64,000 nt of DNA, from assembly GCF_036588685.1 (NCBI RefSeq), contig NC_086386.1, positions 74,956,682 to 75,020,681 on the forward strand, given 5' to 3'. This document shows positions 1 to 8,731 of the stretch, in pieces. The stretch is from Mytilus trossulus. Its lineage: Eukaryota; Mollusca; Bivalvia; Mytilida; Mytilidae. The position numbers were made by a program, and so were the translations under genes. The notes under the pieces are model-generated. The model saw only the letters and a list, made by a program, of their open reading frames with translations, was not told the origin of the DNA and did not search any database. The stretch's first letter is position 1. The number at the start of each line of letters is the position of its first letter.

Positions 1-60
1 CCCTTATACCTCTAACCAATGTAGAAAAATAAACGCATAACAATACGCACATTAAAATTC

Positions 61-205
61 AGTTCAAGAGAAGTCCTAGTCTGATGTCAGAAGATGTAAC
101 CAAAGAAAATAAACAAAATGACAATAATACATAAATAACAACAGACTACTAGCAGTTAACTGACATGCCAGCTCCAGACTTCAATTAAACTGACTGAAAG
201 ATTAT
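61..205 (+). repeat. Dispersed repeat fragment (R5-like)
   Basis: A short stretch (around 150-190, with GCAGTTAACTGACA) resembles the distal module seen at 12840-13010 and 43320-43490. No coding potential is seen from 1 to about 2200; the rest is AT-rich, with a short (TA) run near 480-490. Confidence 0.4.
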
Positions 206-1239
206 GATTTCATCATATGAGCCTTCTTGTCCAATAGTTGATCATGATGCTACGCATTTTTGTTCTTGAGTTTTGTGGTAATAAGTATTGTGTATTAGTT
301 TTATAACATTTGGTTTAGGCAAAATAAAGTTGATATGTAAGTGAACAGGAACAAAAAAAAATTATACCACTGAACAAAATTTTGGTAGTATATTGTTATC
401 ATGTTGTTGTTTTCATCAGCGTCAGTTTCGTTGTCAGCGTCATCGAAAGACAGATGGTTTCCAGTTAATAACTTTAGTATATATATATATATGAGACAAT
501 ATCTGAAAAAGTCGAGTTTCCATGTCCCCCACTTCACCAGCAATTATTTTTTTATTCAATTATTTATTTTGAAAATTTTAAGTTTCAGTGTAAACTAAAT
601 TATATAATGCACCAACCCCTGCCAATTAAACACTCATTCTTACATTTCTTCTGATAAAATATTGTAATTCAAATGTTCAACCCCCCTTAAAATCATGTTG
701 TCCCCTGTGTTTTTTTTAAAACTAAATCATTCAAATAATATCCAAATTAATTAAAAAGGCGTCCAATTCTCACATATTATATGATATAATATATAATAAA
801 CTTGCCCCTAATTTGTTTTTTTATATTATAACTATAGCATGTAATAAAATTTTGCAAATTTTAAAAGAAAAAAAAATGTCCCCAGGGGTGATTTCCCTCC
901 TGTTACCACATGTTTTTTTTACCTGTGGAAACATTTACAAGACTTAGAGTTATTTTCCCATTATGTATTGTGAAGAGCATAATTTCTTGAATGTATTAGT
1001 ACAAAGAAATAGTTGGAAAGGCGGACAGGTTTGAAAATTCAAGCCCATCCAAGGTAAGAATTTATAGAAAAATACTTATTGGTGTTCTATCCTGTTATGG
1101 CCTTTTCTTACACTTTCTGAGAATATTTTTAATTGTGCACCACAACATAAGTGTGTTTTTATATCATATTTTTAAAAGTTATATGTCACAGGAAATACAC
1201 TTACATTTAATGTGATAAAAAGGACAAAAACTATCGCAT

Positions 1240-1912
1240 AATTCCTTTCTGTTACATTCTGTCATGTTACCTGATAAAAAGTAACAGCATAACCATCACC
1301 AGTAACAGAAAGGATGTTCAAGACAATTTCACTGAAGAATCGAAAAGTTAATCTACTATATGCCAACCATTTCATTTGATATAAGTTATCACCACCATAT
1401 CAAATAAATTTCAAAATAATACACAGTATATTGAGTTAAAAAATAGACTTTTTGCTTTTGATAACAGCAGAGAACATTTAGGCAATTCTAGAATAGTAGA
1501 TAGTAACAGAAAGGAATTTATTTTACAATTTTTCATTACCTAGGCAGATTTTTCATCTTGCAAATACAGTTTCAAAGGATAAATGACATTGTTTGCTGTT
1601 ATCTTACAATTGTGAACCATCTAAAATGATAAATTTTTCTTAAACTTTAAAATAAAGCAGAAAAATCCTTTCTGTTACCAACTCTGTCCAGTTACCGTTG
1701 TCCTGTTACCCAAGATTATTTCATGTTACGGACAAATCTGACTATATTTAAGTATATTTCTAAACCTTTTGTATTGCAAATGCTAAAATCAATGATTGGC
1801 ATTTGATAAACTATTGTAGGATATACTAGTAAACCACAAATAGTGTTATAAACTTATTCCTTATTCCCATTAGAAAATTTTTAAAATTGATTCACTTTGG
1901 TAACAGGAAAGA
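1240..1912. repeat. Cluster of CCTTTCTGTTAC / GTAACAGAAAGG motifs
   Basis: The 12-bp motif CCTTTCTGTTAC or its complement occurs near 1242, 1302, 1502 and 1668, with relaxed versions near 1690 and 1900, in both orientations within about 700 bp of AT-rich DNA. This looks like remnants of an inverted-repeat element. No ORF of note and no known family recognised. Confidence 0.45.
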
Positions 1913-2320
1913 ACTGAAATTTTTTTGTACTATTTTTAAAATTGCCATTGTTTCCTTTTAAAACAATTGTTTGAGTTACAGACAACAGTTGCCAAAAACT
2001 AGACTTTTTCAGATACAATGTATTGTCTCATATACATGTAAGTAAATAGAAATCAATTAAAAAATAATACAAGGTTTATAACCAATAAAGGAAGGTTGGG
2101 ATTGATTTTGGTGGTTTTGATCCCCACTGTTTAAGAATAAGGGGGCCAAAAAAAAAGGCCCAAATAAGCATTTTTGTAGTTTCCAGACAATAACTTGTGT
2201 GCAGGTGTATGAATCCCTATGAAATTATACCACAAGTTTCCATACTACAAAGGGATGGTTAGAAAAAAAAGAGAAAATAAAGGATTTCTGGTTCAAGAAC
2301 AATTGAGACAAATTGAAAGA

Positions 2321-2391
2321 AGTGTAAGGGAGGTAATCAAAATCAATTCTAATCAATTTAAAGAACAACATTTGATTACCTCCCTTACACT
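2321..2391. repeat. Perfect 21-bp inverted repeat (hairpin, MITE-like)
   Basis: Positions 2321-2341 and 2371-2391 are exact reverse complements (core AAGGGAGGTAATCAA) separated by 29 bases. GGGAGGTAA/TTACCTCCC palindromes are common short repeats in molluscs, so a fold-back repeat is the simplest reading. A 71-nt hairpin of this shape could also be a small-RNA precursor. Confidence 0.7.
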
Positions 2392-2983
2392 GCTTGTAAA
2401 TTATATATTAAGAATTGATGATTGTCTTGAGGTGATATTTATATGTGTAAAACATTTAAATACAATCTAAATTAAGACCTTTATCAAGCGTAAATAATGT
2501 GTCCATTTTTGCCCCAACTTATCAGGGTTGAGCAGCTGCACTCAGCAAAGCAATTTATTCCATTTGTTAAGGGGCATTAATGACACTCAAACTGTTAAAG
2601 TATCAACACTAACATGACTAAAATTCAAACTTCTATTGTTTTTTGCGAAAATAAGCATTGTGTAAAAGTTTAATGAAATTTGGTTGGAGCAAACTAAAGT
2701 TTTTCATTTGTATTATAAGGGGCATAACTCTAGAATGATTATAGTGACACCACCAAAATTAAATTTTTATCTGTGTTTTGTGGTAATAAGCATTTTGTTC
2801 AGCTTTCATATCATTTAGTTGAAGCAAACTAACTAGAGAACAGATACCAAGTTTGGGATCTACTTACAGACAAACAGATGTACAAGGGTAAAACTTAATG
2901 CTCCCTAGGCCCCTGTAGCAGAAGGGACATAACAAATATTATGATATATATGTGGAAAAGTGGAAAAAAAAATAAAAAAAGAA

Positions 2984-3140
2984 GATGTCATTCATTGTCA
3001 TTGTAGTATGATTGCAAATGAGACAACCCTCCACAAGAGACCAAAATGACACATAAATTAACATCTATAGGTCTCAGTATGGCCTTCAACAATGAGCAAA
3101 GCCCATACTGCATAGTCCGCTATAAAAGGCCCCAAAATGA
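2984..3140 (+). repeat. R1 repeat, 5' fragment
   Basis: Matches the start of R1: GTATGATTGCAAATGAGACA, then ACCAAAATGACACA, GGCCTTCAACAATGAGCAAA and CTATAAAAGGCCCC. It ends about 20 bp from the stop codon of the THAP gene on the opposite strand. Truncated at its 3' side compared with 18380-18865. Confidence 0.8.
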
Positions 3141-3155
3141 CCCCACAAAAAGTTC

Positions 3156-3161
3156 TTTATT
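3156..3161 (-). terminator. AATAAA polyadenylation hexamer of the THAP gene
   Basis: On the minus strand the tandem stops TAA TAA run into AAG, giving AATAAA that overlaps the stop codon. Position supports a very short 3' UTR but is not proof. Confidence 0.4.
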
Positions 3162-3549
3162 ACTTTAATCTGACCTTGACCTTTTCTCTTTTCTGTGGAG
3201 TTATAGATGTCTTTCGTTTCTTCTTCATGTTCTTAGCCTCATTGACCATGTTGATCACTTCTGGAGGTCTTTTGGGGTAAATACTTGGCACTGAATTTGG
3301 CAAAAGTCTCTTGTTGGTGGACATCCCAAATAGCTCCTTAAATTTGATTCTGTCAACTTCGTAGCAGTCGTCTGTGAAGTGAGCACTACATATAGCAGAG
3401 TTTTGAGTTGGCTCCGAAAAATCAACATGGGTCAGTTTTACAAAGCGTATCCACAAAAGACGTTGTTGTTCATCTTTAGGAAACAGGTGTACGGAATGTC
3501 CAGTTTTGATGGAATTACTGCACCCTGCAACTGCACAACCTTTTCCCAT
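3160..3549 (-). CDS. THAP-domain zinc-finger protein, small
   Basis: A 129-residue ORF opening with a THAP-type C2CH zinc finger, a DNA-binding module shared by THAP transcription regulators and P-element-type transposases. Seen: Cys5-x4-Cys10, Cys54-x2-His57, the invariant Pro24 and Trp33, Phe58, and the closing motif LLPNSVPSIYP (residues 82-92), matching the family's AVPTIF box. Residues 100-129 form a Lys/Arg-rich tail, a probable nuclear localisation or DNA-contact segment. There is no transposase, coiled-coil or HCF-binding region, so it is at the short end of the family. The initiator is the first ATG before the finger. The stop is a double TAATAA and overlaps an AATAAA hexamer, so the transcript may end almost at once. 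It may be a single-exon gene or the last surviving exon of a THAP transposase-derived gene. Confidence 0.8.
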   Translation of the reverse strand: MGKGCAVAGCSNSIKTGHSVHLFPKDEQQRLLWIRFVKLTHVDFSEPTQNSAICSAHFTDDCYEVDRIKFKELFGMSTNKRLLPNSVPSIYPKRPPEVINMVNEAKNMKKKRKTSITPQKREKVKVRLK

Positions 3550-3762
3550 TGCTTTATATGAGAATATAACAAATCAGCAAACGCCAATGGATATTCTAAA
3601 TGTAATGTCAGTTGATTGTTGTCACATTTAGGATACTTATAAAGTTATGTTATTCTAGACGTTTTTTTTTGTTTACATCCGCATATAGTCCACTGTGCGT
3701 CACTTCCGTTGGAAATAAGAAGTGAGTTGTAGTGGCGGGATTTACAAAATCACAGGCACGAT

Positions 3763-3861
3763 CAGGCACTCGTCTCAGAAAAAAAACTGTACCTTTATAT
3801 TGTGTTAGATAAAGGTATATACGGGGGGGGGGGGGGGGGGGAATTCTGAGACGAGTGCCTG
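3763..3861. repeat. 18-bp perfect inverted repeat around a G19 run
   Basis: 3763-3780 (core GGCACTCGTCTCAGAA) is the exact reverse complement of 3844-3861. Between them lie an AT-rich loop and a homopolymer of 19 G (3823-3841). It lies about 215 bp upstream of the THAP start codon, in its likely promoter region. Probably a small fold-back element; the G run could vary in length or be an assembly uncertainty. Confidence 0.65.
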
Positions 3862-3967
3862 TGGTTCAAATGACAAACTGACAGTAATTTGCAAATATCT
3901 CGATAATTACAAAACGAAATTTTATCGGTTTTTTTTCATTTTATAAATAGCAAGGACGTATAACTAA

Positions 3968-4022
3968 CAGTGGCGGATTTACCGGGGGGCACAGGGGGCA
4001 CGTGCCCCCCCCCCCCCCCCCA
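3968..4022. mobile_element. Fragment of GTGGCGGAT-type MITE with G/C runs
   Basis: Contains AGTGGCGGATTTACC, then GGGGGGCAC, GGGGGCACGTGCCC and a run of C. The terminus GTGGCGGAT with G-runs and C-runs resembles the end of the element at 24953-25086. Only one end is seen. Confidence 0.5.
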
Positions 4023-4029
4023 GTTCAGG

Positions 4030-5100
4030 TCACCAAATTTGTTTTCTAACATAATTTTATATCTACTAAAACTTCTTATCTAGTGCGGAAATTGTCACAG
4101 CTTGATTAGACGACTTCTTAAACTGGCCGTTAATTAATACCAGCGTCCCAATGCGTGATTTATGACAACTTATCGGAGGGTGTGTAAATATTGACACCTG
4201 TGTGTATAAATGTCTCTTTGCAAAAGCTTTTATCTAAAATACATTAACATGTTGATTGGAATTGTACGTATTTGTTTAAAATACAATGCCGATTAAGATT
4301 GATTACCAGGTGAAACTTCTGATCTGTGTATTTGAAGAATAGGTACAAACATTTCCTGTAAATGTACGTTTTTTCCAAAACTTTCTTTTAGTGATTTTAT
4401 TCAGCAACTAATTAAACTATTTATTTTTTGATATCTAAGAAGATATATGTTTTTTAAACGGAATGTCATATTTCATTCCCCTCTTATTTTCAAGGGAAAT
4501 CAACAATTTGTTTTACTTCCCCTCCCCTTTCCCCTAATGCTTTCCCCCTGTCCAGGAAAAATGAATTGACATTTCCTATTAAATAATCATTAATAAAATG
4601 CTATTTGATTTTCGTTAAAATTTAGTTTGTAACAGAATCTAGGACTTATACATTTCTCTAAAAAACGAAGCATGCGGTTATATTTGTTTTTATTGTTCTT
4701 TTTTCAATTACCGCGTACACGTATGAGGCTATAAGGTCACCATTCATGAAGATATTATTAAAGGTGTTTTGCAGATATTAGAATAATGTGAAAAAAGTGA
4801 GTCTAGGAGCGAGGCCAAAAAATATAGTTGAAAGAATATAGTGGTGATGAAATATAAAGAAAAATATTGTTTTATTGTTGCATGGTTGTTAAACGTCCAG
4901 TGGCAAATATTTGATGCATGTTTAGGTCGAATATAATAAAGATCAATTGGCAGTAAAGTGAAAAAGTAAAAAACGTAAAACATATCGAAATATAGAAACG
5001 ATGATATCAGACCCCCCCTCCCCCCAACAAAAAAAAACAAACAATAAAAACAAAAAAGCACCCAAACAAACAAAACAAACCTAGTACCCACTCACACTCG
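4030..5100. other. AT-rich stretch without recognisable genes
   Basis: The longest ORF here (about 115 residues, minus strand) is low-complexity Phe/Tyr/Leu-rich translation of AT-rich DNA, with no start context or domain. No repeats recognised beyond short homopolymers. Confidence 0.6.
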
Positions 5101-5126
5101 CATATATATATATATATATATATATA
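5101..5126. repeat. (AT)n microsatellite
   Basis: An uninterrupted TA dinucleotide run directly joins the first unit of the 440-bp tandem array. The array's far end, near 6648, also runs into TATATATA. Confidence 0.85.
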
Positions 5127-6650
5127 CAACTCGTCTAAACATCAACCCAACAATGTTAGATCTGTAAATTTGCTTTCGCAAATTTTTGGTTCTTCCCTCG
5201 CCGGGATTCGAACCCATGCTACTGTGATATCGTGACACCAAATCGCCTGCACTGCAGCCGTCCCGCTAGACCACACGACCACCTGGGCTCTCAAAAAAGA
5301 GCTTTCGGTGGCCATATGTTACCTTTCCACGTCAGTTTTAATCTAGCGGCGTACTACAGTACATGATATATAAGGCATGAAGATGTTATTGTTACAGATC
5401 AGCTAAATTATCTATAGTAAAGGATCCTACAAATTAATGTAAGATACAGTCACAGAAAATAATTATATTCATAAGTACGTCTGAGTCAGTGACAACCCTA
5501 CAACAGATGTATCCATCGGATCGCCATCAATGATGGTGATACATGGCTGTGTACATAATGTATATACAACTCGTCTAAACATCAACCCAACAATGTTAGA
5601 TCTGTAAATTTGCTTTCGCAAATTTTTGGTTCTTCCCTCGCCGGGATTCGAACCCATGCTACTGTGATATCGTGACACCAAATCGCCTGCACTGCAGCCG
5701 TCCCGCTAGACCACACGACCACCTGGGCTCTCAAAAAAGAGCTTTCGGTGGCCATATGTTACCTTTCCACGTCAGTTTTAATCTAGCGGCGTACTACAGT
5801 ACATGATATATAAGGCATGAAGATGTTATTGTTACAGATCAGCTAAATTATCTATAGTAAAGGATCCTACAAATTAATGTAAGATACAGTCACAGAAAAT
5901 AATTATATTCATAAGTACGTCTGAGTCAGTGACAACCCTACAACAGATGTATCCATCGGATCGCCATCAATGATGGTGATACATGGCTGTGTACATAATG
6001 TATATACAACTCGTCTAAACATCAACCCAACAATGTTAGATCTGTAAATTTGCTTTCGCAAATTTTTGGTTCTTCCCTCGCCGGGCTACTGTGATATCGT
6101 GACACCAAATCGCCTGCACTGCAGCCGTCCCGCTAGACCACACGACCACCTGGGCTCTCAAAAAAGAGCTTTCGGTGGCCATATGTTACCTTTCCACGTC
6201 AGTTTTAATCTAGCGGCGTACTACAGTACATGATATATAAGGCATGAAGATGTTATTGTTACAGATCAGCTAAATTATCTATAGTAAAGGATCCTACAAA
6301 TTAATGTAAGATACAGTCACAGAAAATAATTATATTCATAAGTACGTCTGAGTCAGTGACAACCCTACAACAGATGTATCCATCGGATCGCCATCAATGA
6401 TGGTGATACATGGCTGTGTACATAATGTATATACAACTCGTCTAAACATCAACCCAACAATGTTAGATCTGTAAATTTGCTTTCGCAAATTTTTGGTTCT
6501 TCCCTCGCCGGGATTCGAACCCATGCTACTGTGATATCGTGACACCAAATCGCCTGCACTGCAGCCGTCCCGCTAGACCACACGACCACCTGGGCTCTCA
6601 AAAAAGAGCTTTCGGTGGCCATATGTTACCTTTCCACGTCAGTTTTAATA
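5121..6650 (-). repeat. 440-bp tandem repeat array, 3.5 units
   Basis: Units start at 5121, 5561, 6001 and 6428, each at TATATACAACTCGTC. The first two are 440 bp and essentially identical. The third is 427 bp through one 13-bp deletion. The fourth stops after about 220 bp, where TTTTAATCTAGC of the other units is replaced by TTTTAATATATA. On the minus strand each unit carries a tRNA-like head. The 70-residue ORFs inside units 1-2 and the last unit are by-products. Near identity argues for recent unequal crossing-over or rolling-circle type amplification. Confidence 0.9.
5195..5283 (-). mobile_element. tRNA-derived SINE head (unit 1; also 5635-5723, 6075-6150, 6502-6590)
   Basis: Read on the minus strand, the segment has an A-box-like GTGGTCTAGCGGGAC (5260-5274) and, about 50 bp later, an ideal RNA polymerase III B box, GGTTCGAATCC (5204-5214). 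The 5' and 3' ends cannot form a 7-bp acceptor stem and the spacing resembles a class II tRNA. It is therefore a tRNA-derived SINE head rather than a functional tRNA. The copy near 6085 has lost the B-box core through the 13-bp deletion. Confidence 0.75.
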
Positions 6651-6759
6651 TATATATAGTGTCTAAAAATAGCAACAATCAACATTCAATCTATCTAGGT
6701 GTGGATCAGTTTGTAAATAAACTGATGCAGTTACTAAATTGAATTATATAAGTGTCTAA

Positions 6760-7189
6760 GAATGTAACTTTAACACACTAATGAGTGTTATAAAATTAGG
6801 TGTTATATTTTATATATTATTCACGCAATATTTCGCTAAACAAATTAGCTTCATCGGGCGTGTGCATCTATCAAGGTGAAATCGGATGCATGACAAAAAA
6901 TATCTTTGTAGCTTGAGCTACACAAAAGTTTAACATATTGATTAATGATCTGTATAAAACAATTTTTTACCGTTTATTGTACATAAACATTTTTTTCAAA
7001 AATTAAAACAAATAGTTGTTTTAGTTAAATAGAAGTAAAATTGATGAGTTATTCCTTTGCTTTCGGGTAAAACTGTTTTTCATCCCTCTCATTAAGTCCA
7101 TCAGGTTCAAGAGTACGTAGCTGATGCATCCAGAACCTTTCTCTCTTTTTTTCTCATTTCTGAGTCCCAATTTTGGTTTACCTCAATTA
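6760..7189 (-). mobile_element. Penelope-like element, C-terminal end and 3' region
   Basis: Minus-strand translation gives the tail of a GIY-YIG endonuclease region: IEVNQNWDSE, then after a frameshift FWMHQLRTLEPDGLNERDEK and a stop near 7064. FW.H.L.TL.P.GLN is how Penelope-like GIY-YIG domains usually end. The following 300 bp has no ORF and holds the hammerhead-like motif at 6822-6862. Outer boundary not determined. A remnant, not an active copy. Confidence 0.7.
6822..6862 (-). ncRNA. Degenerate hammerhead-ribozyme motif of the Penelope-like element
   Basis: On the minus strand: CACGC, then CCGATGA, stem II GCTAA / TTAGC, GAAA, a very short stem III region, and GCGTG. The outer strands CACGC and GCGTG pair perfectly as stem I and stem II pairs over 5 bp. 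The consensus core is CUGAUGA; here U4 is C, so self-cleavage is unlikely. Hammerheads are known in the terminal repeats of Penelope-like elements, which fits the neighbouring protein remnant. Confidence 0.55.
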
Positions 7190-7457
7190 ATTGCAAAACG
7201 GAACAGCGATACAACATCTATGTTACATCTAATTGCAAAACGGAAAATAGTATTTATATTCTTACTTGTGGAACTTGCAAGCTGCAGTATGTTGGTGAAA
7301 CAGAAACCACATTTAACATCAGACTAAACAATTATCGGTCGTTTTATACAAAAGGAAGAAACTGTCCAATTACGAGACACCTCTTAAGAACAGGACATAC
7401 TTTTGAAAATATCACCTTTCAAATAATTGAGGTAAACCAAAATTGGGACTCAGAAAT
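7156..7457. repeat. 34-bp perfect inverted repeat bounding the GIY-YIG fragment
   Basis: 7156-7189 and 7424-7457 are exact reverse complements. Both encode the same endonuclease segment (NQNWDSE) on opposite strands, so the repeat arises from two overlapping, oppositely oriented pieces of one element. Confidence 0.85.
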
Positions 7458-7512
7458 AAATAAATTAAACATTTGTGAAGAAGAAGATGAGTGTATAGTT
7501 TTTATTAAATAA
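7190..7512 (+). pseudogene. Penelope-like GIY-YIG endonuclease fragment
   Basis: In the frame from 7234 to the TAA at 7510-7512 the translation reads NSIYILTC, CKLQYVGETE, NIRLNNYRSF, NCPITRHLLRTGHTFENITF and NQNWDSE. IYI and YVG occupy the GIY and YIG positions; the Cys pair and Arg of the family are present. No start codon or RT domain is linked, so it is a truncated retroelement fragment. It shares a 34-bp inverted overlap with the minus-strand piece just upstream. Confidence 0.75.
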
Positions 7513-8674
7513 GATATGTTTAAGATCATCACTGTAAGCAAAGTTTTCAGCAAAGTCAAAGGTGTGAGTTAATAAGTCACACAAGTTAACACTTTGTGGT
7601 TTAGCTGAGCAATTTCTTTCAAAAAAGGATGTTTGGCAGACTTAATATGGATGACAGTTTGCATATATCATCAGCAATATTTGGGTTTTTATTATTATTT
7701 ACATACTTGCTAAACATATTTTGAGTCACGTTGCTTATGTACAGAGTCAAAATTATCAAAAGAAATGATTGATTTACAAGTTTTTTTCTCTGGTCTTACT
7801 TGTGATTTAGTTGTATTAGCGTTACAGGATAGGTACCTATATGTATTCTGCTTTTGCTTTATTCGTGGTTTCCAGAGATTGGCCATGCAGGCTTTTCAGT
7901 TTTCGAACCAACTAATACTTTCCTTGTAAGAATAATTTCTTTTCACAGAAGCATAATAATTTTATTTTTTATGTTTTCTTGTCGCCAAATTTCGTCTTCT
8001 TGACGCTTCTTGTCGCTAATAAGTGAAACCAATTTAAACGTTTCAGTAACTTCTTAAAATATATCGGACGTCTTGGAAGGCGATTTCAATGTTTTTCAGT
8101 GACGTTACTGACATACCCCTGATGGGGTCTTGAGAAATAAAAGTTTTTAAGTTATAACTGCGTATTTTAATTATAATATGAATAATAATAATTGTTAGAT
8201 TAGAGTGAATGCCTTTCCTGACCGACTGACTGTGAGATAAAACGATATATGAATTATTGTTATATGTTAAAACCAATCATTCTACCTATGCATCTTCTAT
8301 GGGAAAGGATTTATATTAATGTTTTGTAGGATGAACCCTGACAAAACCACTGTTGTTTATAATATAGGCAATATAACAATAAAATCTTTAAATTTAATTT
8401 CATCAGTCAGAGACAAATACATGTCGCAGATTCTACAAAGAATTACATGCAGTTAATGTGCATCATTCTTTAATACCTTATCCGTATGTTATAATCTCCC
8501 TAAAAAATATAGCTAGAACCAGACATGTTCTTTTCGTTTAATAATTATTACGAGTTAAATGCAAATGTCAACAATTTCACTGTCACGCCAAAAGAAAATT
8601 AAGGGATATGATATTTCATACCTGCATTTATGTAGCAGAAGGTTTTTGAACTAATATATGGGCATCATTTTGGT
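7513..8674. other. Intergenic, nothing recognised
   Basis: AT-rich sequence between the retroelement remnant and the fibrinogen-related gene. ORFs are short and lack domains. Any distal control elements of the downstream gene would lie here, but none can be named. Confidence 0.5.
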
Positions 8675-8682
8675 TATAAATA
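8675..8682 (+). promoter_or_regulatory. TATA box of the fibrinogen-related gene
   Basis: TATAAATA, 57 bp before the ATG, predicts a start site near 8705 and a 5' UTR of roughly 25-30 nt. Confidence 0.6.
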
Positions 8683-8731
8683 CGGTATCAATTGAGAAAG
8701 CAATTATATATTGTTTACACTACAGTCAGTT

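Noticed and set aside
5195..5283. Possible functional tRNA gene on the minus strand
   Set aside because: The B box is ideal, but no 7-bp acceptor stem can form, the T-stem is imperfect and the segment is part of a repeated 440-bp unit; a tRNA-derived SINE fits better.
5469..5681. Two identical 70-residue minus-strand ORFs (also 6336-6548)
   Set aside because: They are the same frame of a tandem repeat unit containing a SINE head; identity comes from the repeat, not from a gene family.
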